A stretch of DNA of 64,000 nucleotides from Kitasatospora sp. CB01950 (GCF_001905465.1 NZ_LISX01000008.1:1-64000), one strand, 5' to 3'. Positions 8,498 through 16,935 are shown, numbered from the stretch's first letter. Notes: a model not told the origin generated them from the letters alone. Translations and numbers: made by a program.

Positions 8498-9856
8498 TCA
8501 GATCGTGTGCGCGTCCGTGAGGGTGAGCACCTCGTCCAGCACCGCGAGGCCGGTCTTGGCGTCCTCCTCGCTGATGTTGCACGGCGGGACCACGTGGAAG
8601 CGGTTCATGTTGGTGAACGGCCACAGGCCGCGCTTCTTGCAGGCCGCGGCGAGCTCGGCGATCGGCGCGTTGTCGGCGCCGGCCGCGTTGTACGGCACCA
8701 GCGGCTCGCGGGTCTCGCGGTTCTTCACCAGGTCGAGCGCCCAGAACACGCCGAGGCCGCGGACCTCGCCGATCGAGGGGTGACGCTCCGCCAGCTCGCG
8801 CAGGCCGGGGCCGAGCACGTTCTCGCCGATGTGCTTGGCGTTCTCCACGATGCCCTCCTCGGCCATCGTGTTGATGGTGGCGACCGCGGAGGCGCAGGCC
8901 AGCGGGTGGCCGGAGTAGGTGAGGCCGCCGGGGAACGCCTTCTGCGCGAAGGTCTCGGCGATCGCGCCGGAGATCGCCACGCCGCCGAGCGGCAGGTAGC
9001 CGGAGTTGACGCCCTTGGCGAAGGTCAGCAGGTCGGGGGTGATGCTCCAGTGGTCGGCGGCGAACCACTCGCCGGTGCGGCCGAACCCGGCCATGACCTC
9101 GTCCAGGATGAACACGATCCCGTACTTGTCGCAGATCTCCCGCACGCCCGCCAGGTAGCCGGCCGGCGGCACCAGGATGCCCGCGGTACCGACCACGGTC
9201 TCCAGGATGATCGCCGCGACGGTGCCCGGGCCCTCGAACGCGATCGTCTGCTCCAGGTGGGCGAGCGAGCGCTCGCACTCCTGTGCCTCGTTCTCGGCGT
9301 GGAAGTTGGAGCGGTAGGCGTACGGGCCCCAGAAGTGCACGATGCCGGAGACGCCGGCCTCGTTGGCCCAGCGGCGCGGGTCGCCGGTCAGGGCGATCGC
9401 ATTGGCGGTGGCGCCGTGGTACGAGCGGTAGGTGGAGAGCACCTTGTGCCGGCCGGTGTGCAGCCGGGCCATCCGGATCGCGTTCTCGTTCGCCTCGGCG
9501 CCGCCGTTGGTGAAGAAGATCTTGTCCAGGTCGCCGGGGGTGCGCTCGGCGATCAGCCGGGCGGCCTCGCTGCGCGACTCCTCGGCGAAGCCGGGGGCGA
9601 TGGTGCACAGCTGGGCGGCCTTGGCCTGGATCGCGGCGACCACCTTCGGGTGCTGGTGGCCGATGTTGGTGTTCACCAGCTGCGAGGAGAAGTCCAGGTA
9701 GCGGTTGCCGTCGTAGTCCCAGAAGTAGGAGCCCTCGGCACCGGCCACCGCGAGGGGGTCGATCAGCGCCTGGGCGGACCACGAGTGGAAGACGTGCGCG
9801 CGGTCGGCGGCCTTGACGGCCTGCCCGGCGACCGAGTCAGCGGTGGGAGTGCTCAT
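8498..9856 (-). CDS. Class III pyridoxal-phosphate aminotransferase (omega-amino acid / taurine-pyruvate type)
   Basis: A 452-aa fold-type I, class III aminotransferase. FFTNGGAEANENAIRMAR binds the cofactor phosphate, DEVMAGFGRTGEW carries the PLP-contacting aspartate, and the Schiff-base lysine is in LTFAKGVNSGYLP. The C-terminal VPPCNISEEDAKTGL resembles taurine/beta-alanine-pyruvate aminotransferases more than GabT. The product would be a semialdehyde suited to the neighbouring aldehyde dehydrogenases or MmsA. The ATG at 9856 fits the family N-terminus; the ribosome binding site is weak. Its upstream region holds the 22-bp motif shared with the pucR-like promoter and a dispersed hairpin repeat. 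Confidence 0.87.
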   Translation of the reverse strand: MSTPTADSVAGQAVKAADRAHVFHSWSAQALIDPLAVAGAEGSYFWDYDGNRYLDFSSQLVNTNIGHQHPKVVAAIQAKAAQLCTIAPGFAEESRSEAARLIAERTPGDLDKIFFTNGGAEANENAIRMARLHTGRHKVLSTYRSYHGATANAIALTGDPRRWANEAGVSGIVHFWGPYAYRSNFHAENEAQECERSLAHLEQTIAFEGPGTVAAIILETVVGTAGILVPPAGYLAGVREICDKYGIVFILDEVMAGFGRTGEWFAADHWSITPDLLTFAKGVNSGYLPLGGVAISGAIAETFAQKAFPGGLTYSGHPLACASAVATINTMAEEGIVENAKHIGENVLGPGLRELAERHPSIGEVRGLGVFWALDLVKNRETREPLVPYNAAGADNAPIAELAAACKKRGLWPFTNMNRFHVVPPCNISEEDAKTGLAVLDEVLTLTDAHTI

Positions 9857-9941
9857 GCGCCCAGCGTAGGGACGCCGCCCTGCCCGGGGCAGCTGCATCG
9901 TGTCACGGGAGCTTCGCGCCTCCCTGACAGGGTGAAAACCC

Positions 9942-10017
9942 AGGGGCGCGAGGAACTGCGCGCCCGATCACCCGCTCACGAAGAGCGATGATCGAAGGCT
10001 CAGTTCCCCGCGCCCCT
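9942..10017. repeat. Dispersed intergenic hairpin repeat of the Streptomyces type
   Basis: AGGGGCGCGAGGAACTG at 9942-9958 and CAGTTCCCCGCGCCCCT at 10001-10017 form a 17-bp inverted repeat with one mismatch, about 76 bp end to end. From memory, near-identical hairpins occur in many intergenic regions of Streptomyces and Kitasatospora genomes. It lies between the stop of the aldehyde dehydrogenase gene (10037) and the start of the aminotransferase gene (9856) and could act as a terminator or processing site. No transposase is associated. Confidence 0.7.
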
Positions 10018-10036
10018 TCTCCGTCCGCTACGCGAT

Positions 10037-11482
10037 TCAGATCGCGGTCATGACGTGCTTGATCCGGGTGTAGTCCTCGAAGCCGTACGACGACAGGTCC
10101 TTGCCGTAGCCCGACTTCTTGAAGCCGCCGTGCGGCATCTCCGCGACCAGCGGAATGTGGGTGTTGATCCACACCGCGCCGAAGTCCAGGCGGCGGGACA
10201 TCCGCATCGCGCGGGCGTGGTCCTTGGTCCACACCGAGGAGGCGAGGGCGAACTCGACGCCGTTCGCGTACTCGACGGCCTGCTCCTCGTCGGTGAACTT
10301 CTGCACGGTGATGACCGGGCCGAAGACCTCGTTCTGGATGATCTCGTCGTCCTGGTTCAGGCCGGAGACCACGGTCGGCGCGTAGAAGTAGCCGACCTCG
10401 CCGACCCGGTGACCGCCGGCCTCGACCTTGGCGTGCGAGGGCAGGCGCTCGATGAAGCCGGTGACCTGCTTCAGCTGGTTGGCGTTGTTCAGCGGGCCGT
10501 AGAGCACGTCCTCGTCGTCCACGCCGCCGGTCTTGGTCTCGTTCGCGGCCTTGGCGAGCGCCTCGACGAACGCGTCGTGGATCGACTCGTGCACCAGCAC
10601 GCGGGTGGCGGCGGTGCAGTCCTGGCCGGCGTTGAAGTAGCCGGCCACCGAGATGCCCTCGACGGCCTCGGCGATGTCGGCGTCCTCGAAGACCACGACC
10701 GGGGCCTTGCCGCCGAGCTCCAGGTGGACGCGCTTGACGTCCTTCGCGGCGGACTCGGCGACCTGCATGCCGGCCCGGACCGAGCCGGTGATGGAGGCCA
10801 TCGCCGGGGTGCGGTGCTCGACCATCAGGCGACCGGTCTCGCGGTCACCGCAGATGACGTTGAAGACGCCGGCCGGCAGCTCCATCTCCTTCAGCACGCC
10901 GCCGATGATCTCGGCCAGCAGCACGGTGGAGGCGGGGGTGGTGTCGGAGGGCTTCAGCACCACGGCGTTGCCGGCGGCGATCGCCGGGGCGAACTTCCAC
11001 ACGGCCATCATCATCGGGTAGTTCCACGGCGCGACCTGCGCGCAGACGCCGACCGGCTCACGGCGGATGATCGAGGTCATCCCGTCCATGTACTCGCCCG
11101 CGGCCTTGCCCTCCAGCAGACGGGCGGCGCCGGCGAAGAAGCGCAGCTGGTCGACCATCGGGCCGATCTCCTCGGAGAGGGTCAGCGCGCGCGGCTTGCC
11201 GGTGTTGCGCACCTCGGCATCGACGATCTCGTCGGCCCGGGCCTCGACCGCGTCGGCGATCTTCAGCAGCAGCTTCTGCCGGGTGGACGGGATCGAGTCG
11301 CGCCAGATCGGGAAGGCGGCTGCAGCGGCGGCCATCGCGGCGTCCACGTCGGAGGCACCGGACAGCGGCGACGTCGCGTACACCTCGCCCGTGGTCGGGT
11401 CGACGATGTCGAGCGTGCGGCCGTCCGCCGCGTCGACGAACTCACCGTTGATGTAGTTGCGCAGCGTACGAAGCTCGCTCAC
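10037..11482 (-). CDS. NAD-dependent gamma-aminobutyraldehyde-type dehydrogenase (paralogue 2)
   Basis: A 481-aa aldehyde dehydrogenase with the family start SELRTLRNYINGEF, catalytic glutamate in HLELGGKAPV and catalytic cysteine in NAGQDCTAATRVL. It is the closest match here to PatD/KauB enzymes that oxidise 4-aminobutanal (from putrescine) to GABA. The GTG at 11482 is preceded by GGAGAG. It is divergent from the Lrp-aminotransferase operon, whose aminotransferase looks putrescine/polyamine specific, so the pair could carry out putrescine to 4-aminobutanal to GABA. The 266-bp spacer probably carries the Lrp-controlled divergent promoters. Confidence 0.88.
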   Translation of the reverse strand: MSELRTLRNYINGEFVDAADGRTLDIVDPTTGEVYATSPLSGASDVDAAMAAAAAAFPIWRDSIPSTRQKLLLKIADAVEARADEIVDAEVRNTGKPRALTLSEEIGPMVDQLRFFAGAARLLEGKAAGEYMDGMTSIIRREPVGVCAQVAPWNYPMMMAVWKFAPAIAAGNAVVLKPSDTTPASTVLLAEIIGGVLKEMELPAGVFNVICGDRETGRLMVEHRTPAMASITGSVRAGMQVAESAAKDVKRVHLELGGKAPVVVFEDADIAEAVEGISVAGYFNAGQDCTAATRVLVHESIHDAFVEALAKAANETKTGGVDDEDVLYGPLNNANQLKQVTGFIERLPSHAKVEAGGHRVGEVGYFYAPTVVSGLNQDDEIIQNEVFGPVITVQKFTDEEQAVEYANGVEFALASSVWTKDHARAMRMSRRLDFGAVWINTHIPLVAEMPHGGFKKSGYGKDLSSYGFEDYTRIKHVMTAI

Positions 11483-11585
11483 GGGTCTCTCCTCGGTCTG
11501 GGCCTGCGTCGTTGCAGCCACGCGCGCCAGATTACTCCGGCGGGGGGCAGACACAGCATGTCAGCGACAAGCCACGATCGGCGGT

Positions 11586-11684
11586 GTGCACGCTCGCGCG
11601 TGTACGTCGCCAGACTACCTCCGGCACTGCTGTAATCGACAGAAGCCCGCCCGGAGTGCCACGCATTCCGCTCTTGATCATCAA
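11586..11684. promoter_or_regulatory. Divergent regulatory region with candidate Lrp/AsnC sites
   Basis: Between the divergent aldehyde dehydrogenase and lrp genes are GTGCACGC-tcgc-GCGTGTAC (11586-11605), a 20-bp imperfect inverted repeat, and TTGAT-C-ATCAA (11674-11684), a perfect 11-bp inverted repeat with an A/T-richer core. AsnC/Lrp proteins commonly bind such dyads next to their own genes. The binding protein is inferred. Confidence 0.35.
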
Positions 11685-11748
11685 AAGGACGACGAAATCA
11701 GCAGCACCGTCGCTTGCGATTCGCTCGTCCGTGGGGCACAGTGTCGGC

Positions 11749-12222
11749 GTGGCCAACCGTGACCGGAACGCCAGCGTTCCCCTCGACGCCGCCTCCAAGG
11801 CGATCATCGAGCAACTCCAGGAGGACGGGCGCCGTCCGTACGCCGCCATCGGCAAGGCCGTCGGCCTGTCCGAGGCGGCCGTCCGACAGCGCGTCCAGAA
11901 GCTGCTCGACCAAGGCGTGATGCAGATCGTCGCCGTGACCGATCCCCTCACCGTCGGCTTCACCCGCCAGGCGATGGTGGGCATCCGCGTCGAGGGCGAC
12001 ATCGAACCGGTCGCGGACGCGCTGGCCGCGTTCGACGAGGTCGACTACGTGGTCTGCACCGCGGGTTCGTTCGATCTCCTCGCAGAGCTGGTGTGCGAGG
12101 ACGACGAGCACCTCCTCGAACTGATCAACAAGCGCATCCGCGCGCTTCCCGGCGTGCGGAGCACCGAGAGCTTCGTTTACCTGAAGCTCCGGAAACAGAC
12201 CTACACCTGGGGCACCCGATGA
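11749..12222 (+). CDS. Lrp/AsnC family transcriptional regulator
   Basis: A 157-aa regulator. The N-terminal winged helix (about residues 12-65, IIEQLQEDGRRPYAAIGKAV then LSEAAVRQRVQKLLDQGVM) is followed by a C-terminal RAM effector-binding domain (about 75-150, VGIRVEGDIEPVADALAAFD). A GTG at 11749 was chosen because it leaves a normal Lrp length; no strong ribosome binding site is seen. The TGA overlaps the ATG of the aminotransferase (ATGA), showing translational coupling. It probably controls this aminotransferase and the divergent aldehyde dehydrogenase in response to an amino acid or amine. Confidence 0.9.
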   Translation: MANRDRNASVPLDAASKAIIEQLQEDGRRPYAAIGKAVGLSEAAVRQRVQKLLDQGVMQIVAVTDPLTVGFTRQAMVGIRVEGDIEPVADALAAFDEVDYVVCTAGSFDLLAELVCEDDEHLLELINKRIRALPGVRSTESFVYLKLRKQTYTWGTR

Positions 12223-13613
12223 CAGCCGAGCCGGCGCAGAAGGACCTTTCCAAGACCGCCTACGACCACCTGTGGATGCACTTCACCCGCATGTCGTCGT
12301 ACGAGAACTCCCCCGTGCCGACGATCGTCAAGGGCGAAGGCACCTACGTCTGGGACGACAAGGGGCGCAAGTACCTCGACGGGCTCGCCGGCCTGTTCGT
12401 CGTCCAGGCCGGCCACGGCCGCGAGGAGCTGGCCGAGGCCGCTGCCAAGCAGGCCAAGGAGCTCGCCTTCTTCCCGGTGTGGAGCTACGCCCACCCGAAG
12501 GCCGTCGAGCTGGCCGAGCGCCTGGCCAACTACGCCCCGGGCGACCTGAACAAGGTCTTCTTCTCCACCGGTGGCGGCGAGGCCGTCGAGACCGCGTGGA
12601 AGCTCGCCAAGCAGTACTTCAAGCTGACTGGCAAGCCGACCAAGTACAAGGTCATCTCCCGCGCGGTCGCCTACCACGGCACCCCGCAGGGCGCCCTGTC
12701 GATCACCGGCCTGCCGGGCCTGAAGGCCCCGTTCGAGCCGCTGGTGCCGGGCACCCACAAGGCCCCGAACACCAACATCTACCGCGCCCCGTCCTTCCTG
12801 ACGGCGCCCGACGGCACCGTCGACCCGGAGGCCTACGGCCGCTGGTGCGCGGACGAGATCGAGGTGGCCATCCTCAACGAGGGCGCCGAGACCGTCGCAG
12901 CCGTCTTCGTCGAGCCGGTGCAGAACGCCGGTGGCTGCTTCCCGCCGCCGCCCGGGTACTTCCAGCGCCTGCGCGAGATCTGCGACCGCCACGACGTGCT
13001 GCTGGTCTCGGACGAGGTCATCTGCGCCTTCGGCCGCCTGGGCACCATGTTCGGCGCCGACAAGTTCGGCTACCAGCCCGACATGATCACCTGCGCCAAG
13101 GGCATGACCTCGGGCTACTCCCCGATCGGCGCCACGATCATCTCGGACCGCCTGGCCGAGCCGTTCTACAAGGGTGACAACACCTTCCTGCACGGCTACA
13201 CCTTCGGTGGCCACCCGGTCTCCTCCGCGGTGGCGCTGGCCAACCTCGACATCTTCGAGCGTGAGGGTCTGAACCAGCACGTCCTCGACAACGAGTCGAA
13301 CTTCCTGGGCACCCTGAACAAGCTGCGCGACCTGCCGATCGTCGGCGACGTTCGCGGCAACGGCTACTTCTACGGCATCGAGCTCGTGAAGGACAAGGTC
13401 ACCAAGGAGTCGTTCAACGACGAAGAGATCGAGCGCGTTCTCTACGGCTTCCTGTCGAAGGCCCTGTTCGACAACGGCCTGTACTGCCGCGCCGACGACC
13501 GTGGCGACCCGGTCATCCAGCTGGCCCCGCCGCTGATCTCCGACCAGTCGACCTTCGACGAGATCGAGCAGATCCTGCGGACCAGCCTGACCGACGCGTG
13601 GGCGAAGATCTGA
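12219..13613 (+). CDS. Class III aminotransferase, probable putrescine/polyamine-pyruvate aminotransferase
   Basis: A 464-aa class III PLP enzyme. VFFSTGGGEAVETAWKLAK is the cofactor-phosphate region, SDEVICAFGRLGTMFGAD the aspartate motif, and the Schiff-base lysine lies in ITCAKGMTSGYSPIG. The N-terminus (DHLWMHFTRMSSYENSPVP) resembles the SpuC/putrescine-pyruvate aminotransferase group. The expected reaction is putrescine (or another diamine) plus pyruvate to 4-aminobutanal plus alanine, with the divergent aldehyde dehydrogenase taking the product. The start overlaps the lrp stop. The gene ends 30 bp before a strong terminator. The exact amine specificity cannot be read from sequence. Confidence 0.88.
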   Translation: MTAEPAQKDLSKTAYDHLWMHFTRMSSYENSPVPTIVKGEGTYVWDDKGRKYLDGLAGLFVVQAGHGREELAEAAAKQAKELAFFPVWSYAHPKAVELAERLANYAPGDLNKVFFSTGGGEAVETAWKLAKQYFKLTGKPTKYKVISRAVAYHGTPQGALSITGLPGLKAPFEPLVPGTHKAPNTNIYRAPSFLTAPDGTVDPEAYGRWCADEIEVAILNEGAETVAAVFVEPVQNAGGCFPPPPGYFQRLREICDRHDVLLVSDEVICAFGRLGTMFGADKFGYQPDMITCAKGMTSGYSPIGATIISDRLAEPFYKGDNTFLHGYTFGGHPVSSAVALANLDIFEREGLNQHVLDNESNFLGTLNKLRDLPIVGDVRGNGYFYGIELVKDKVTKESFNDEEIERVLYGFLSKALFDNGLYCRADDRGDPVIQLAPPLISDQSTFDEIEQILRTSLTDAWAKI

Positions 13614-13642
13614 TCTTCTGAGCTTTCTTCCCCACCCTCCAC

Positions 13643-13684
13643 CGAAGGGCGGCCCCGACTCCTCACCGTCGGGACCGCCCTTCG
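13643..13684 (+). terminator. Strong terminator of the lrp-aminotransferase operon
   Basis: CGAAGGGCGG-c-CCCGAC (13643-13659) pairs with GTCGGG-a-CCGCCCTTCG (13668-13684), one mismatch in 17. A second small hairpin, CGCCGC-tttc-GCGGCG (13715-13730), lies downstream. Confidence 0.8.
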
Positions 13685-13819
13685 GCGTACCCGGGAACGA
13701 ATCTGCGAGCAACACGCCGCTTTCGCGGCGATTCCTCCCTGTTCGGGCCAGTGCGGCGCACCCGCACGGCCGTCCGATCGTTCTAATCTGACGACTGTCA
13801 TATCCCCGTCGGCACCTGG

Positions 13820-14536
13820 ATGGATCCCATGTCATCGGCCCCGCCCGACAACGACGTGCTCTGGGCCCGAGGGATCGTCAAGTCCCATCACGGCAGCCCC
13901 GCACTGCGCGGCGTCTCCCTGCGCATCCGCGAGGGCGAGATGCTCGCCGTCACCGGCCCGCGCGGCTCCGGCAAGTCCACCCTGCTCGGCTGCCTCTCCG
14001 CCCAACTCGCGGTCGACGAGGGCGAGGTCTGGTTCCACAGCTCCCCCGTGCACACCCTCAACCGGGCCGGCCGCGAGCGGCTGCGCCGCGAACGCTTCGG
14101 CTGGGTCGGCTCCGAACCGCACCTGGTACCGGAACTGACGGCCCGTGAGAACGTCGCCCTGCCGCTGCTGCTGGCCGGCGCCGGCCACCGCGCCGCCCAC
14201 CGCGCCGCCATCGAATGGCTCGAACGCCTCGACGTCGCCGCCTGCGCGAAGCTCCGGCCCGCCGACCTCCCGCAGGACCTCCGCCAGCGGATCGCCGTCG
14301 CCCGGGCCCTCGCCCCCGAACCACCCGTGGTCTTCGCCGACGACCCCACCGCGCCGCTGCACCGCGACGCCCGCGAACAGGTCCTGCGGATACTGACCAG
14401 CGCCGCCCGGTCCCACCGACTGACGCTGGTGCTCGCCACCCACGACCCGGAGCTCGCCCACTTCGCCGACCGCACCGTCCATCTGGTCGACGGCCGGATC
14501 GCGGCCGAGACCGCCGCCGTCCCCGCCGGGCGCTGA
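13820..14536 (+). CDS. ABC transporter ATP-binding protein with degenerate signature motif
   Basis: A 238-aa protein resembling ATPases of the FtsE/MacB/LolD class that drive FtsX-like permeases. Walker A GPRGSGKST (about residues 48-56) and the H-loop histidine in LATHDPEL are intact. The signature normally LSGGQ reads LPQDLRQRIAVARAL, and the Walker B catalytic position reads FADDPTAPL, with aspartate in place of glutamate. These changes predict weak or asymmetric ATPase activity unless it pairs with another subunit. ATG codons at 13820 and 13829 are both possible starts. The permease gene starts 12 bp downstream, so the two form an operon. The substrate is unknown. Confidence 0.82.
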   Translation: MDPMSSAPPDNDVLWARGIVKSHHGSPALRGVSLRIREGEMLAVTGPRGSGKSTLLGCLSAQLAVDEGEVWFHSSPVHTLNRAGRERLRRERFGWVGSEPHLVPELTARENVALPLLLAGAGHRAAHRAAIEWLERLDVAACAKLRPADLPQDLRQRIAVARALAPEPPVVFADDPTAPLHRDAREQVLRILTSAARSHRLTLVLATHDPELAHFADRTVHLVDGRIAAETAAVPAGR

Positions 14537-14548
14537 GAGGGTCTCGAC

Positions 14549-15688
14549 GTGTACTACCTCGGACTCGCCCGCGGCTACCGCGCCCTCGATCTGGCCCGCT
14601 GGCTGCTCACCACCGGCGCCGCCGCCGTGGTCGCCGCCTTCCTGCTGCGCGCCCTCGGCCGGGCCCTCGCCGAACCCGCCGGCGGCACCGACCGGCTGCT
14701 GTGGTGCCTGCCCCCGCTGGCCGCCGTCGCCTGGTTCGCCGCCGTCGCGGCCCGCGCCGTCCCCGCCCAGCACCCCGAGCGGATCACCGGCCTCACCGCC
14801 GCCGGCGCCGGACCCCGCAGGATCCGGCTGCTGATCGCCGGCGAGATCGCCCTCGCCTGCGCCCTCGGCTCCGGCCTCACCCTGCTGCTCTTCCTGGTGC
14901 TGCGCAACGACATCGCCGGGCCCTCCCTCGCCGCCGACATCGGCATGGGCGTCCCGCTGCCCGCCGCCGCGCCGGTCGCCCTGCTCGCCGTCCCCACACT
15001 GGTCGCCGGCACCGCCGCGGCCTGTGCCGTCCGCCTCCCCGACAGCCTGCCCGGCCGCCGCGCCGAAACCGCCCGGCCCGGCTGGAGCGCCCGACGGCTC
15101 GCCCTGCCCGCGCCCGTGCTGCTCGCCGGAATCGGCCTCGAACTGTACGGACTGCGGCCCGGCGCCACCGACGCCGAACGCACCCTCGACCTGCCCGGCG
15201 GCCTCCCCGCCACCAGCCCCGCCCTGCTGGCCGGCTGGACGCTCGCCGCCCTCGCGCTCGCCCTGTGGACCGGCCCGCTGCTCGCCCTCACCGGGCGGCT
15301 GATGGTGATCCGCCGGCCCGCGCCGCTGCGCCTGCTGGCCGGCCGTGCGCTCACCGCCCAGGCGCACCGCCTCGGCACGCCGCTGGCCGTGCTCACCGCG
15401 ATCGCCGCGCTGCTGCTGGTGGCCGGCCGCAGCTGGGCCCGCACCGACACCGACGTCCCCGCGCTCACCCTGGTCGAGGGGCTGCTGATCCTGGCCTGCG
15501 CCGTCGCCGCGCTCGCCGCCCGCCTGCTCGAACTGCGCGCCGACCGCCGCCCCGCCCTCGCCGCCCTGGACCGCCTCGGCACCCCGCCCGGCCTGCTCAC
15601 CGGCACCCTCGCCCTGCGCGCCCTGGCCGCCGGCACCGTCCTGCTGGTCACCGGCGGCCTGACGCTGGCGCTCTGCCCGCTGCGCTGA
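14549..15688 (+). CDS. Integral membrane protein, partner permease of the ABC ATPase
   Basis: A 379-aa protein with about eight to nine hydrophobic segments rich in Ala/Leu/Val. It is likely an actinomycete FtsX/MacB-like permease half: a hydrophobic stretch near the N-terminus (residues about 17-36), a cluster at about 95-165, and three late segments. The usual large extracytoplasmic MacB domain is not evident. The GTG at 14549 has GAGAGG upstream. It sits 12 bp after the ATPase gene and ends before a terminator, so the operon is just these two genes. The transported molecule or signal is not predictable. Confidence 0.75.
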   Translation: MYYLGLARGYRALDLARWLLTTGAAAVVAAFLLRALGRALAEPAGGTDRLLWCLPPLAAVAWFAAVAARAVPAQHPERITGLTAAGAGPRRIRLLIAGEIALACALGSGLTLLLFLVLRNDIAGPSLAADIGMGVPLPAAAPVALLAVPTLVAGTAAACAVRLPDSLPGRRAETARPGWSARRLALPAPVLLAGIGLELYGLRPGATDAERTLDLPGGLPATSPALLAGWTLAALALALWTGPLLALTGRLMVIRRPAPLRLLAGRALTAQAHRLGTPLAVLTAIAALLLVAGRSWARTDTDVPALTLVEGLLILACAVAALAARLLELRADRRPALAALDRLGTPPGLLTGTLALRALAAGTVLLVTGGLTLALCPLR

Positions 15689-15694
15689 CGCAGA

Positions 15695-15732
15695 ACTCCC
15701 CGGCGGTTCCCTCGCGGGAGCCACCGGGGAGT
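15695..15732. terminator. Hairpin terminator between ABC permease and rlmN
   Basis: ACTCCCCGG (15695-15703) pairs with CCGGGGAGT (15724-15732), with an inner TTCCC-tcgc-GGGA(G) stem. It lies between convergent genes. Confidence 0.7.
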
Positions 15733-15749
15733 CCGGGGAAGTCGGGGCC

Positions 15750-16850
15750 TCAGCCCGCCGCGGCCAGCTGGCCGCAGGCGCCGTCGATCTCCTGGCCGCG
15801 GGTGTCGCGGACGGTGGTCGGCACACCGTGCGCCTGCAGCCGGCGGACGAACTCGCGCTCGTCCTCCGGACGGGAGGCCGTCCACTTCGAACCCGGCGTC
15901 GGGTTCAGCGGGATCAGGTTCACGTGCACCCGCTGGTTCTTGATCAGCCGGCCGAGCAGGTCCGCCCGCCACGCCTGGTCGTTGATGTCCTTGATCAGCG
16001 CGTACTCGATCGACACCCGACGGCCGGACTTCTCCGCGTAGTTCCACGCGGCGTCCAGCACCTCGGCGACCTTCCACCGGGTGTTCACCGGGACCAGCTC
16101 GTCCCGCAGCTCGTCGTCCGGGGCGTGCAGCGACAGCGCCAGGCGGCAGCTCAGGCCCTCGTCCGCGAACCGGTGCATGGCCGGGACCAGGCCGACGGTG
16201 GAGACCGTGATGCCGCGCTGGGAGAGACCGAAGCCGTCCGGCGTCGGGTCGGTGAGGCGGCGGATCGCCGACAGCACGCGGTTGTAGTTCGCCAGCGGCT
16301 CGCCCATGCCCATGAACACGACGTTCGACAGCCGCGCCTCGCCGCCGGGCACCGCCCCGGACTTCAGGTCACGCATGCCGGCCGCGATCTGCTCGACGAT
16401 CTCGGCGGTCGACAGGTTCCGGGTCAGCCCGGCCTGGCCGGTCGCGCAGAACGGGCAGTTCATGCCGCAGCCGGCCTGCGAGCTGATGCACATCGTCACC
16501 CGGTCCGGGTACCGCATCAGCACCGACTCGACCAGCGTCCCGTCGAAGAGCTTCCACAGCGTCTTGCGGGTCTCGTCGTCGTCGCACGACACGTGCCGCA
16601 CCACCGACATCAGCTCGGGCAGCAGCGCCTCGGTCAGCTTGCCCCGGCTGGCCGCCGGAATGTCAGTCCAGCTCTCCGGGTCGTTCGAGACCCGACCGAA
16701 GTAGTGGTTCGACAGCTGCTTCGCGCGGAACGGCTGTTCGCCCAGCTCGGCGACGGCCTCCTTGCGCTCGGCAGGGCTGAGGTCGGCAAGGTGTCGCGGG
16801 GGCTTGGCGCCGCGCGGCGCGACAAAGGTCAGTTCTCCGGGCTTAGGCAT
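15750..16850 (-). CDS. rlmN: Dual-specificity RNA methyltransferase RlmN
   Basis: A 366-aa radical-SAM enzyme that adds a methyl group to C2 of A2503 in 23S rRNA and A37 in some tRNAs. The radical-SAM cluster cysteines are C128, C132 and C135 in AGCGMNCPFC; the C-terminal cysteine that carries the methyl intermediate is at about 359 in IDGACGQL. GMGEPLANYNRV and the VNLIPLNPTPGSKW block are standard. The length is normal. The ATG at 16850 starts MPKPGELTFV. It lies downstream of cdsA on the same strand, separated by a hairpin, as in other actinomycetes. Confidence 0.96.
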   Translation of the reverse strand: MPKPGELTFVAPRGAKPPRHLADLSPAERKEAVAELGEQPFRAKQLSNHYFGRVSNDPESWTDIPAASRGKLTEALLPELMSVVRHVSCDDDETRKTLWKLFDGTLVESVLMRYPDRVTMCISSQAGCGMNCPFCATGQAGLTRNLSTAEIVEQIAAGMRDLKSGAVPGGEARLSNVVFMGMGEPLANYNRVLSAIRRLTDPTPDGFGLSQRGITVSTVGLVPAMHRFADEGLSCRLALSLHAPDDELRDELVPVNTRWKVAEVLDAAWNYAEKSGRRVSIEYALIKDINDQAWRADLLGRLIKNQRVHVNLIPLNPTPGSKWTASRPEDEREFVRRLQAHGVPTTVRDTRGQEIDGACGQLAAAG

Positions 16851-16896
16851 GGTCCGTCCAGTGTCGCAGACCGCGGAACCTCCCCATAAACGGCGA

Positions 16897-16919
16897 ACGG
16901 CCCCCGAATCGGAGGCCGT
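16897..16919 (-). terminator. Short hairpin after cdsA
   Basis: ACGGCC (16897-16902) pairs with GGCCGT (16914-16919), and inner CCGA with TCGG. It lies 17 bp beyond the cdsA stop and before rlmN. Confidence 0.5.
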
Positions 16920-16935
16920 ACCGGTCGGGCGCCCG

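Noticed and set aside
9942..10017. Insertion-sequence end or att site
   Set aside because: No transposase or target duplication is visible; the element matches a widespread intergenic hairpin of streptomycetes.
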